64,000 nt of DNA from Micromonospora sp. NBRC 110009 (GTDB taxonomy: Bacteria > Actinomycetota > Actinomycetes > Mycobacteriales > Micromonosporaceae), in the NCBI RefSeq assembly GCF_030518795.1, contig NZ_CP130427.1:4774001-4838000 (forward strand), in the 5' to 3' direction. The position numbers and the translations under genes were made by a program. A model generated the notes under the pieces. It saw only the letters and a list, made by a program, of their open reading frames with translations. It was not told where the DNA came from and did no database searches. Below are positions 18,775-26,701 of this stretch, piece by piece. Position 1 is the first letter of the stretch; the number at the start of each line of letters is the position of its first letter.

Positions 18775-19469
18775 CCAGCGTCGTCGTCGCCGACGATCAG
18801 GACCTCGTCCGCTCCGGCCTGGAGATGGTGCTCAGGGCCCGCGACATCGACGTGGTGGGGCTGGCCGCGGACGGCCGCGAGGCGGTGGAGACAGTACGAC
18901 GCACGCGGCCAGATGTCGTGCTCATGGACATCCGGATGCCAGTGCTCGATGGCATCGCGGCCACCGCGCGGATCACCGACGCTGGCCTCCCGTCGCGGGT
19001 GCTGGTCCTGACGACGTACGACCTCGACGCGTACGTCTACGGCGCGCTCAAGGCCGGGGCCGCCGGCTTCCTGTTGAAGGCGACGCCACCAGACCGGCTC
19101 GTTGCGGGGGTGGAAACGGTCGCGGCGGGGGAGTCCCTGCTCGCGCCGTCACTGACCCGACGGCTGATCGAAGAGCATGTACGGCGTCCCCCGCCCGTGG
19201 ACGGGGTGCCCACGCCGCTCGCGACCCTCACCGAGCGGGAACTGGAGGTGTTCACGCTGATCGCGCGGGGGTTGGCGAACGACGAGATCGCCGCGCACCT
19301 GGTGGTGGCGGACACGACGGTCAAGACACACGTAAACCGGATCCTAGCCAAGCTCGCGATGACCAGCCGGGTGCAGCTGGTCGTGCTGGCGTACGAGACC
19401 GGGCTCATACGCCCCGGAGACGGTGCCGCCCCGTGGGCAGCGTCCGAGAACCACCGTGGGCCTCGCTGA
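18771..19469 (+). CDS. NarL/LuxR-family response regulator
   Basis: 232 residues. The receiver domain carries the acidic pocket VVVADDQDLVRSG and the phosphoacceptor aspartate in DVVLMDIRMPVLDG, with the conserved Lys in GFLLKATPPD. A C-terminal LuxR-type HTH follows (LTERELEVFTLIARGLANDE then TVKTHVNRILAKL). It is translated by ATGA overlap with the histidine kinase and is its cognate partner. Targets are not known. The divergent membrane protein upstream of the kinase and the operon itself are the obvious candidates. Confidence 0.95.
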   Translation: MTSVVVADDQDLVRSGLEMVLRARDIDVVGLAADGREAVETVRRTRPDVVLMDIRMPVLDGIAATARITDAGLPSRVLVLTTYDLDAYVYGALKAGAAGFLLKATPPDRLVAGVETVAAGESLLAPSLTRRLIEEHVRRPPPVDGVPTPLATLTERELEVFTLIARGLANDEIAAHLVVADTTVKTHVNRILAKLAMTSRVQLVVLAYETGLIRPGDGAAPWAASENHRGPR

Positions 19470-19952
19470 GAGTGGCACCACCGCCGCCGGATAGCCGCAC
19501 AGGCCGGTCCGCTCATGTTGGCGCCCGTGGTGCCAGCGGGCCCCTACGTTGCTCCTCCCCTGGGGATGTCGGTCACGACATGCCGGTCGCGGCCGTGCTC
19601 TGAGAGCCGTCGTGGGCGCCGCTTCGAGCCTGACAGGCTCGGAGAAAGCGGCGGCCACGCGGTTTGGGTTAGTCAGTCGTGATAGCGGAGTTTCACTCGC
19701 TCGACTGGAAGCTGACGGTCACCCCGCAGAAGGGCACCCCACCGATTGGGGGAGCGGGTTGGGAGCAGCGTGGAGCATTCAACGGCGCACGAACTGCATC
19801 CGACAGCGCCGAACGGCGCTGAATTGCAGTGGCCCCGCGTGCGGTTCAGCGTTCCCGCAGGTTACAGGCGGTCGAGCGTCCTGCTTCACACGGAGTGTTC
19901 CGCGGGGGTCGTCGGGCCAAACAGGGCCCAATCCGCGACATGGTAGCCAGCG
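19470..19952. other. Gene-free convergent region
   Basis: About 480 bases between the response regulator and the convergent hemerythrin-hydrolase fusion. Apart from the composite hairpin at 19617-19653 I see no gene, tRNA or recognisable element. Open frames here lack family motifs. Confidence 0.5.
19617..19653 (+). terminator. Composite hairpin downstream of the two-component system
   Basis: An outer stem CGCCGCTT (19617-19624) pairs with AAGCGGCG (19646-19653). It encloses a perfect inner stem CGAGCCT/AGGCTCG (19625-19641) with a 3-base loop and a 4-base bulge on one side. It is likely a terminator, although it lies about 150 bases after the stop codon. Confidence 0.5.
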
Positions 19953-21560
19953 TCACCCGATGACCTTGGGCCCTCGCATTGGCGCACCATCCAACGGATG
20001 TGCAGCCGGGGCCTTCCCGAACGCCTGGCGCAGGTGGAGGGCGACCTCCTCTTGGGCGTGCGCGGCCTTGTCCAGCACCGCGGCAAGGCCGAAGAAGTCG
20101 TGCATCACTCCCCCGTAACGGACCGACGTGGCCCGCACGCCGGCGGCCTCCAAGCGGGCGCACCACTCGTCGCCCTGGCTCTGCAGCACGTCGCGGTCAG
20201 TGGTGACGATCAGTGTCGGCGGCAGACCGGCGAGGCCCTGCGCGGAGAGCGGGAGCAGATCGACCCTGGGGTCTTTCATGCTGTCGGTCACGCCACGGAA
20301 GGCGTGCATCATCATCCAGGACAGCAGTGGACGATTCAGCGGCCGGGCGTCTGCGGCGTCCCGCATGGATACGCCGTACTGGGCGGTGGTGGTCAGCGGG
20401 CAGACGAGCACCTGCGCCACGGGCAGTGGCTCACCGGCCTGCTTGAGCTGACCGCAGGTCGCGGCCGCCATGTTCGCCCCGACGCCCTCGCCACCGATGG
20501 CGATGCGTGACGGGTCGCCGCCGAGCCCGGTGGCGTTGGTCCGGAGCCACCGGTAGGTGGCCAGCACGTCCTCGTGGGCGGCCGGGAACACGTGCTCGGG
20601 AGCCTTGCGATACTCCGGCGACACCACGATCGCGCCCGTCCGGTTGACCAGGGCGCGGCAGGACGCGTCATAGTCGTCGTTCGTGAACAGGATCCAACCG
20701 CCACCGTGTACCCACATCACGACGGGCACCGGATCGGGGGTCTGGCCGAGCGGCTTGTAGACGCGTACGACCAGATCACCACCCGGGCCGGGCACGGTGA
20801 CGTCCGCTGCCGATCCGACCTCCTCGGGGTCCGTCGGCCGCCCGTCCTGCTGCAGGATCTCCATCGCCGCGTCGGCGAGGCTCGGCTGCTGGCGGGCCTG
20901 CTCGAGGGTGAGGAGCTCGTACGGGGCCAGTACCAGTCGGGACCAGGTGTCGAGGATCCGCTGCGCCTGGGTGTCGAGCAGCCAGGAGGCGTCGGTCGAC
21001 AGGACGTTGCTGCGGCCGGATACCCGGTCGCCTACCTTGTCCATGAACCCGGCGGCCATGTGCATGAGCCTGCGACGGCGTCCGGTGGGCGGGACGGTGG
21101 GATGCGAGCGGGCCGGGGCCGACCGCTTGGCGGCGAGGTACCGCTCGCCGAGCCGACCCATCTCCTCCGTGCCCACCGCCCGACGCAGCGCCGGCAGGAA
21201 CTCCCGTTCCTCCTTCTCGATGTGGTGCCGGATACCGCCGATCAGCTTGTTCAGCGCCTGCTCGAATTTATGGCTGCCGGGGTCCGCATGGTCAAGCAGG
21301 ACGAGCAGCCTCTTGAGGGCCTGGTGCTCGTCCCGCCCCTCCTCGGCGTCCGCGGCGGCGCCGATCTCGGCCAGCGCCGGATACAACACCTCCTCCTCGG
21401 CGTGGGCGTGCAGGGCGCGGCCGTAACTCACCTGGTCGACCAGCATGCGCCGGTCACCGCGTCCGGCCTCGAGGTGCTCGAAGAGGCGGTTCGCCACCAC
21501 GTGGTCATCGGCGATCAGGTGGTCGAGGTCGCCCGGCAAGGTCGCGTACGGCAGCGTCAT
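19953..21560 (-). CDS. Hemerythrin-HHE / alpha-beta-hydrolase (HSL-like) fusion lacking the nucleophile serine
   Basis: 535 residues. Residues 1-130 form a hemerythrin domain with the iron-ligand pattern: His14, His20, HAHAEEE (51-57), DEHQ (78-81) and HHIEKEE (112-118). After a basic linker, residues 185-515 form a hormone-sensitive-lipase-type alpha/beta hydrolase. It has an intact oxyanion motif HGGGW (285-289), a late Asp region (TTDRD) and His (MHDFFGL). The nucleophile elbow should read G-D-S-A-G but reads GGEGVG (356-361), so Ser359 is Gly. The catalytic serine is therefore absent and the domain may be a binding or regulatory pseudoenzyme. ATG at 21560 has a strong GGAGGAGG upstream. 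Hemerythrin domains bind O2, NO or iron, so a redox-sensing role is possible. Confidence 0.85.
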   Translation of the reverse strand: MTLPYATLPGDLDHLIADDHVVANRLFEHLEAGRGDRRMLVDQVSYGRALHAHAEEEVLYPALAEIGAAADAEEGRDEHQALKRLLVLLDHADPGSHKFEQALNKLIGGIRHHIEKEEREFLPALRRAVGTEEMGRLGERYLAAKRSAPARSHPTVPPTGRRRRLMHMAAGFMDKVGDRVSGRSNVLSTDASWLLDTQAQRILDTWSRLVLAPYELLTLEQARQQPSLADAAMEILQQDGRPTDPEEVGSAADVTVPGPGGDLVVRVYKPLGQTPDPVPVVMWVHGGGWILFTNDDYDASCRALVNRTGAIVVSPEYRKAPEHVFPAAHEDVLATYRWLRTNATGLGGDPSRIAIGGEGVGANMAAATCGQLKQAGEPLPVAQVLVCPLTTTAQYGVSMRDAADARPLNRPLLSWMMMHAFRGVTDSMKDPRVDLLPLSAQGLAGLPPTLIVTTDRDVLQSQGDEWCARLEAAGVRATSVRYGGVMHDFFGLAAVLDKAAHAQEEVALHLRQAFGKAPAAHPLDGAPMRGPKVIG

Positions 21561-21836
21561 CGGACACCTCCTCCTCCACACTTACCGCAACCGGCACCGC
21601 CTTCGTGGCATAACCTGGCATGTCGCCAAGAACCCGAACGGGCGGGTCGACGCTGGTCAACGCACGTCCCAGCCAGGCGTTCGCGGCCGGCTCTACCCGC
21701 AGGGAACATGGGTCGGCCGCGTACGCTCACGCCTGTCTTCCCGTCAGCAGAGCCCGCGTGATCATCCGGCGCATGCGCCCTCCGAGGGGGTACGGACGGC
21801 CCGCGGCGAGCGCGGCCGACCCGGCTGACAGGGGAA

Positions 21837-22194
21837 CTACCTGGTCGTCGCCGCCTGGAACGCTTCGCCGCACCACCGCCGCAGATCCCGCGACGCCTCG
21901 ATCAGCCCCACCACGACCCACGCTCGCTCGCTGTCGGACCTCTCGCGGAGCGCGCGGAGATCGGCCCGCTGCCAGTCGAGTTCCCGATCCGAGAGCGAAC
22001 GTTCCGCCCACCAGCTCAGAGCTTCCAGCCGGTTGTCGGCCAGCTCACGGTTGAGGAATTCCGCAGCCCACGTCCACTAACGAGGCGCCGGGGGAGAGGT
22101 CCAGCAGCTCGTAGCTGCGCTGTCGTAGACGCACCACGCCCGCCTCGGTCTCCGCGGCGTCGAGTCGCGCGATCAGCCCGGCAGTGGCATCCAT
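21837..22194 (-). pseudogene. Truncated SAM methyltransferase joined out of frame to a second coding tail
   Basis: ATG at 22194 is preceded by an excellent GAGGAGG. It opens a 49-codon frame (MDATAGLIARLDAAETEAG) reaching methyltransferase motif I in ASLVDVGCG, then stops at 22045. A different frame then runs open for about 74 codons (starting EFLNRELADNRLEALSWWAE and ending GEAFQAATTR) to a TAG at 21837. This second part has clear coding character but no family I recognise. An internal deletion that joined two genes, or that removed the middle of one, explains the structure. The 49-residue product cannot be an active methyltransferase. Confidence 0.65.
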
Positions 22195-22231
22195 CGTGCC
22201 TCCTCAGAGGCGCGCACCCGGAGAAGTGACG

Positions 22232-22268
22232 GCGGTGGTGTCCGGACCAGGAAGCCGGACACCACCGC
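22232..22268 (-). terminator. 14-bp hairpin terminator after the serine protease gene
   Basis: GCGGTGGTGTCCGG (22232-22245) pairs perfectly with CCGGACACCACCGC (22255-22268) over a 9-base loop. It lies about 105 bases past the stop of the minus-strand protease and just before the broken methyltransferase. Confidence 0.7.
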
Positions 22269-22373
22269 AGCCCTTTAGCAGGGAGACGTCCCCGTTGCTA
22301 GTCGGATCCGCATAGTGGTGGCGCGCTTGCAGCGAGGCACAAGCCCCGATGCATCATCACGGTCAGCGCTGGG

Positions 22374-23309
22374 TCATCGGCCTTTGCCGCCGGTCCGTCC
22401 TGCTGAAACGATCGTGGCGCCGCTGGTCTGCCGGATCCAGTCGGCGATCCGATCCACCCGCGCCGTCGTCTCCTCTTGGGAGTGCGGGCACGACGGCCCG
22501 TCGGATTCAACTGAGACCAGCGTCTGCGTGCCGTACGTGTCTTCGGTGAAGTACGGAGCGCCGGAGTCCCAGAGGCATGCGCTGGTGTCAGCCGCGGGCG
22601 CGTAGCCGACCACCATGGCGGAGGAACCGGTAACTCGGGTGATCTTGAACTGGCCGGTCTGGAGGTGGGTTGCGGGCGTGGGGTTGACCGAACCGGTGGA
22701 ACCCCAGCCGGTCATCCGCAGGATCGTGCGGGTCTTCGGGGAGCTGGCGCTGACCGACAGCGGCGTGATGTCCGCGATCGGTGTGGCGAGCTTGGCCAGC
22801 GCCACATCGTGTCGGGATGCCTGCCGCACCTCGACGACGTCGACGACATACCCGTTGGTGGCTGTCAGGTCCGTGCGTCCGACGGTCGCGGTGGTCGCGT
22901 ACGGCACCGGTCCGCTGACTCTCCTGCCGGAGGTGTCATGGAAGCAGTGCCCGGCGGTGATGATCCACTGCGGTGCGACCAGAGCGCCGGAGCAGGCGCT
23001 GTCGTAGACGGTGCCGTCGGAGCGCGGGATGTTGGTCATGGTGAGCTTCGTTGAGAACTGGTATTGATCACCGGCCACGGGAGTGCCGTTTGCGATGGCG
23101 TTTGCCACGCCGGGCGCAGCCACGATGGCGGACAGTCCCACCGCTGCAAAGGCCAGGCTCTTTCGCCGGGTTCGGGCCCTGGCGAGGTCGGCCTGGCGCG
23201 GTGCCGTGTTCGCGGCGATGGCCGGCGGTAGCCCGATGGTGTTGGCGGTCAGCGCACTCCCCGCGGATGCGCTGACCAGCTTGCGGCGTCGTTGGCGGTG
23301 TAGAGACAT
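22374..23309 (-). CDS. Secreted trypsin-like (S1 family) serine protease
   Basis: 311 residues. The catalytic triad is visible as TAGHC (His121), RHDVALAKL (Asp168) and CLWDSGAP (Ser249). The mature N-terminus is probably close to AIANGTPVAGDQ, like the activation site of chymotrypsin-type enzymes. The active-site motif reads WDSGAP instead of the usual GDSGGP, so Trp replaces the Gly before Asp and Ala the second Gly. The N-terminal extension is long (about 70 residues). The hydrophobic export signal SLAFAAVGLSAIVAAPGVA starts only near residue 51, after a basic stretch. ATG at 23309 has AAGGA upstream. It acts outside the cell; substrate is unknown. Confidence 0.85.
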   Translation of the reverse strand: MSLHRQRRRKLVSASAGSALTANTIGLPPAIAANTAPRQADLARARTRRKSLAFAAVGLSAIVAAPGVANAIANGTPVAGDQYQFSTKLTMTNIPRSDGTVYDSACSGALVAPQWIITAGHCFHDTSGRRVSGPVPYATTATVGRTDLTATNGYVVDVVEVRQASRHDVALAKLATPIADITPLSVSASSPKTRTILRMTGWGSTGSVNPTPATHLQTGQFKITRVTGSSAMVVGYAPAADTSACLWDSGAPYFTEDTYGTQTLVSVESDGPSCPHSQEETTARVDRIADWIRQTSGATIVSAGRTGGKGR

Positions 23310-23692
23310 GGAATCCTTACGCCAGAGGGACGCGCCGGATCGTTCCGGCCGGGACAGGAACCGATTCTGTCCATTTGCACAACGTTGAGCCGACGATCGT
23401 CGTTACGGACGCCCTTTGCCTTGCTGGCCGACCGGAAAATCGCGACCAGGCGGCTGGCTTGCAGGGCGGCCGAGCCTCGCGACCGGCGAACCAAGCCGTC
23501 AGCAGCCGCCTCGCCAGTAGGTCATAGATTCAGGACCCAGACGAGGCGCGGCCAACCCGACCAGTCGCCCGTTGCGGATACCTGGCAGCGAATCAAGATC
23601 AGGCGTCCTGAGACGAATGAGCGCTGACCCTTTTCCCCCCCGCCCGCGCCCATGCGGGACGGCGGCCTTCCCCTGCGCGATCGGAGGCGCTC

Positions 23693-23785
23693 ATGAACGT
23701 TCTCGACCCGACCACCGTCTCGCGCCGAGGTTTCCTCGGCGGCGTCGCCAGTGCGACCCTCGCCGGGCTGGCTGCGCGGCCGTGA
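23693..23785 (+). pseudogene. Orphan Tat signal peptide, remnant of a truncated exported-protein gene
   Basis: ATG at 23693, with GGAGG five to six bases upstream, opens a 30-codon frame. It contains the twin-arginine motif SRRGFLGG followed by the hydrophobic segment VASATLAGLAA, then a stop. This is a complete Tat signal with no mature protein behind it. No continuing frame is recognisable downstream, so most of the gene has been lost. Confidence 0.6.
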
Positions 23786-23923
23786 CGATACCGACGCGAT
23801 GAGTTGCTCCCGCAACGGTGAGGGCTCGGACTTGAGCCGCCTCCCGGTCCCTCACCACGCACGCACGCCACGTAGCGATTGCACACGGGGCTCGGATCTG
23901 TGTCGAAGGACACGAGCGCCGGC

Positions 23924-23961
23924 TTGCCGCCCCAACTGCGTGATCATGTAGCCTGACCTGC
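23924..23961 (+). promoter_or_regulatory. Promoter of the poly-cysteine leader peptide (leaderless)
   Basis: TTGCCG (23924-23929) and TAGCCT (23949-23954) form a -35/-10 pair with a 19-base spacer. TAGCCT ends seven bases before GTG 23962, so transcription should start at the GTG itself. No Shine-Dalgarno precedes that GTG, which fits leaderless translation. Confidence 0.6.
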
Positions 23962-24039
23962 GTGAACACTGCGCCGTCGTTGGACCGGACCCCGCTGGCG
24001 GTCCGTGTCGTCGCCGCGCGCCGTATCTGCTGTTGTTGA
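23962..24039 (+). CDS. Putative cysteine-responsive leader peptide (25 aa, ends in Cys-Cys-Cys)
   Basis: A 25-codon frame starts at GTG 23962 and ends at TGA 24037-24039. The peptide begins VNTAPSLDRTPL and ends RRICCC, with three consecutive Cys codons (TGC TGT TGT) directly before the stop. Actinobacteria are known to use short, often leaderless upstream frames with terminal Cys codons to control downstream genes according to charged Cys-tRNA supply. The position fits: a -10 seven bases upstream, a stop followed by nested inverted repeats, and an ABC importer operon starting 147 bases later. The Cys regulon assignment is inference from these features. A chance frame with CCC at its end is possible but unlikely. 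Confidence 0.7.
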   Translation: MNTAPSLDRTPLAVRVVAARRICCC

Positions 24040-24161
24040 CGGTCTGACACCCCGGCCCGCGCCCGTGGCTGCCGCGCCACGCTGCCCGCGCGCCGTCATC
24101 AACGTCTGATCTTCCTCATTTACGAGCTTCAATCACTGCGTCCCGCGCTCGCGTGACGCAG
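24038..24161 (+). promoter_or_regulatory. Attenuator-like structured 5' region of the ABC importer operon
   Basis: Nested inverted repeats follow the leader stop codon: GACGG (24038-24042) with CCGTC (24093-24097), CGCG (24058-24061) with CGCG (24087-24090), and GTGGC (24065-24069) with GCCAC (24076-24080). A second hairpin, CTGCGTC (24136-24142) with GACGCAG (24155-24161), ends 13 bases before the Shine-Dalgarno GGAG at 24175-24178. Alternative folding set by ribosome position on the Cys codons could expose or mask that site. The pairing is read by eye. No energies were computed. Confidence 0.5.
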
Positions 24162-24185
24162 GTTCCGTCTGCCTGGAGTAAGGAC

Positions 24186-25739
24186 ATGATCTCTCACCGC
24201 AGCCCCTCGGCTGGCCTACCCTTCGCACGCCGGTTGCGCCCGCTCGGCGCGCTCGCGGCCGCCACCACCCTCGCGGTGCTGCTCGCCGCTTGCGGCTCGT
24301 CGACGAGCCCCGGGGCGACGGGCGCCGCCGAACCCGACGCGACGATCACGGTCGGTTCGCTGAACGAGCCGACGACGCTCAATACGATCAAGGGCGGCAA
24401 CACCGGCCACGCCCAGGTGCTGCTGCGCAACGTCGTCGAGGGGCTCACGGTGCTGACCGACGACGGCAAGGTCGAGCCGCTGCTGGCCAAGTCGTGGGAC
24501 GTGTCGCCGGACGGCACGGTCTACACGTTCCACCTGCAGCCCGGCGTGGCCTTCTCCGACGGCACCCCAGTGAAGTCCAGCGACGTGGTGGCCGCGCTCA
24601 AGCGGGTGACGTCCGACGAGTCGACCAGCGCCCGCAAGAAGAACCTCTCGATCATGAAGACGATCGAGGCGCCGGAGGATGACACCGTCAAGGTCACCCT
24701 GTCGACGCGGTCGCAATCGTTCCTGTTCTACCTCACCAGCACCGGCGCGGCTGTCACCAAGCCCGACGCCGGCAACCCGGAGGCGACGGTGATCGGCACC
24801 GGCCCGTACACCCTGACCTCCTGGAAGCAGGGCGACTCCATCACCCTGACCCGCAACGACAAGTACTGGGGCACGAAGGCCAGCAACAAGCAGGTGGTGT
24901 ACCGCTTCTTCAAGGACGCCACCGCCGAGAACAACGCGCTGCTCGCCGGCCAACTCGACCTGGTGACTCAGGTGTCCTCGCCGGATGTGCTCACCCAGTT
25001 CGAGAACCAGCCGCAGTTCTCCATCGTGGAAGGCACGTCGACGACGAAGGAACTGTTCAACTTCAACGATGCCATCGCCCCGTTCACCAACCCGGACGTA
25101 CGGCACGCCATCCGGCAGGCCGTTGACCGCAAGGCGCTGCTGACGGCGGTGTGGGCCGACCGGGGCCAGGTCATCGGCTCCATGGTTCCGCCCACGGACC
25201 CCTGGTACGAGGACCTGAGCGGCATCGACGACCACGACGTGGCCGGCGCCAAGCAGTTGCTGGCCAAGGCCGGATACGCACGCGGTCTGTCCTTCACTGT
25301 CGACTACGTACCGTCGGACGCGATCAACATCATCGCGCAGGGGCTGAAGAGCCAGCTCGCCCAGGCCGGTATCACCATCACGCTGAACCCCGTTGACGAC
25401 GCGACCTGGACCGACAAGGTCTACAAGAACCACAACTTCCAGGCCACCATCATGACCCACGTCAACCAGCGCGACCTGGTCTGGTACGGCGACCCGACGT
25501 TCTACTGGCAGTACGACAACCCGCAGGTGCAGAAGTGGGTCAAGGACTCCGAGACCGCCGCGACGCCCGACGAGCAGACCGCCCTGCTGAAGAAGGTGGC
25601 ACGGCAGATCTCCGAGGACGCGGCGAGCGCCTGGCTGTTCCTCGACCCCGCCATCAAGGTCGCCAGCACCTCGGTCGCTGGCTACCAGAAGAACAACACC
25701 ACGGACAGCTTCTATGTCGCGCCGATCACCAAGCGCTAG
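24186..25739 (+). CDS. ABC importer substrate-binding lipoprotein, family 5 (peptide/nickel type)
   Basis: 517 residues. The start chosen is ATG 24186, which has GGAG seven bases upstream and gives a clean lipoprotein signal ending LLAAC (Cys36). An in-frame GTG at 24153 would lie inside the hairpin. The mature part has the cluster-5 binding-protein pattern: GSLNEPTTLNTIKGG, LLAKSWDVSPDGTVYTFHLQ, FSDGTPVKSSDVVAALKRV and GTGPYTLTSW. Such proteins capture oligopeptides, glutathione-like thiols, nickel or other small ligands outside the membrane. It heads an operon with two permeases, two ATPases and a DUF1684 protein. The upstream poly-Cys leader suggests a sulfur-containing ligand, which is inference. 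Confidence 0.9.
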   Translation: MISHRSPSAGLPFARRLRPLGALAAATTLAVLLAACGSSTSPGATGAAEPDATITVGSLNEPTTLNTIKGGNTGHAQVLLRNVVEGLTVLTDDGKVEPLLAKSWDVSPDGTVYTFHLQPGVAFSDGTPVKSSDVVAALKRVTSDESTSARKKNLSIMKTIEAPEDDTVKVTLSTRSQSFLFYLTSTGAAVTKPDAGNPEATVIGTGPYTLTSWKQGDSITLTRNDKYWGTKASNKQVVYRFFKDATAENNALLAGQLDLVTQVSSPDVLTQFENQPQFSIVEGTSTTKELFNFNDAIAPFTNPDVRHAIRQAVDRKALLTAVWADRGQVIGSMVPPTDPWYEDLSGIDDHDVAGAKQLLAKAGYARGLSFTVDYVPSDAINIIAQGLKSQLAQAGITITLNPVDDATWTDKVYKNHNFQATIMTHVNQRDLVWYGDPTFYWQYDNPQVQKWVKDSETAATPDEQTALLKKVARQISEDAASAWLFLDPAIKVASTSVAGYQKNNTTDSFYVAPITKR

Positions 25740-25750
25740 GCGATAAGCGG

Positions 25751-26701
25751 GTGCTCAGCTACCTCATCCGTCGGGTCGCCTGGCTGATCGGTTCGCTGTT
25801 CGTCGCGGGCTCGGCGGTGTTCTTCCTGCTCCGGGTCCTACCGGGTGACCCGGCCGTCACGCTGCTGGCGGTCGGGTCCTCCCCGGACCAGATCAATGCA
25901 ATCCGGCACCAGCTCGGCACCGACCGGCCTGTGCTGACGCAGTACGGCCACTGGTTGGGCGACCTGGTGACCGGGAACCTCGGGGACAGCCTGTTCACCC
26001 AGATACCGGTGCTCGATCAGATCGCCGGCCGGCTTCCGGTCACCGTACCGCTGGCGCTGAGCGCGTTCGTGCTGTCGATCGTCGTGGCCGTACCGATCGG
26101 GGTGTTCGCCGCGGTACGGCGGCGGGGTCTGCTCGGGGTGGCGGTGTCGACGCTGGCGCAGTTGGGGATCGCGCTGCCCATCTTCTGGGTCGGGATCGTG
26201 GTGGTCTGGCTGGTCGCGGTGCAGTGGCGGGCGCTGCCGCCGGGCGGGTTTCCCCGCACCGGCTGGCAGGACCCGGCAGCCGCGATCCAGTCCCTGGTTC
26301 TACCGGTGGCGGCGCTGACCATCGCACAGGGGTCGGTGCTGGTGCGCTACGTACGCTCGGCGACGCTCGACGTGCTGAGCCAGGAGTACGTGCGCACCGC
26401 CCGCTCCCTCGGGTACAGCCTGCCGCGGGCGCTGTGGCGGCACGGACCCCGCAACGGCGCCGCAACCGTGGTCCAGATCCTGGGCATCCTGCTGGCCAGC
26501 TCACTGCTGGGCACCGTGGTCATCGAGAGCGTCTTCGCCCTGCCCGGCCTGGGCTCGCTGCTGTTGACCAGCGTCAAGGCCCGCGATCTGCCGATCGTGC
26601 AGGGCACCGTCTTCCTCATGACGGCGACCGTGCTGGTGATGGGGCTCGTCGTGGATGTCGTGCAGCGGCTGGTCGACCCGAGACTGAGAGCACGGACATG
26701 A
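25751..26701 (+). CDS. ABC importer permease, DppB/OppB type
   Basis: 316 residues starting at GTG 25751, 11 bases after the binding-protein stop. The start VLSYLIRRVAWLIGSLFV is the typical first helix of DppB-type permeases. LPGDPA, the LGTDRPVLTQYGHWLGDLVT loop and the EAA-type coupling motif EYVRTARSLGYSLPRALWRH are all present, with about six membrane helices. It forms the membrane channel with the next permease. The ribosome binding site is weak, so translation probably depends on the upstream gene. Confidence 0.9.
   Translation: MLSYLIRRVAWLIGSLFVAGSAVFFLLRVLPGDPAVTLLAVGSSPDQINAIRHQLGTDRPVLTQYGHWLGDLVTGNLGDSLFTQIPVLDQIAGRLPVTVPLALSAFVLSIVVAVPIGVFAAVRRRGLLGVAVSTLAQLGIALPIFWVGIVVVWLVAVQWRALPPGGFPRTGWQDPAAAIQSLVLPVAALTIAQGSVLVRYVRSATLDVLSQEYVRTARSLGYSLPRALWRHGPRNGAATVVQILGILLASSLLGTVVIESVFALPGLGSLLLTSVKARDLPIVQGTVFLMTATVLVMGLVVDVVQRLVDPRLRART

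Larger units (their letters stand above)
21561..22373. other. Region between fusion protein and protease genes
   Basis: About 810 bases. The only coding trace is a broken methyltransferase (21837-22194, minus strand). A strong hairpin (22232-22268) ends the protease transcript. Bases 21580-21836 show no gene but must hold the promoter of the fusion protein. Confidence 0.5.
23310..23961. other. Intergenic region with orphan Tat signal and leader promoter
   Basis: About 650 bases between the protease and the poly-Cys leader. It contains the protease promoter region, a 30-codon orphan Tat signal sequence (23693-23785), and the promoter of the leader peptide (23924-23961). The rest looks non-coding. 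Confidence 0.5.
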
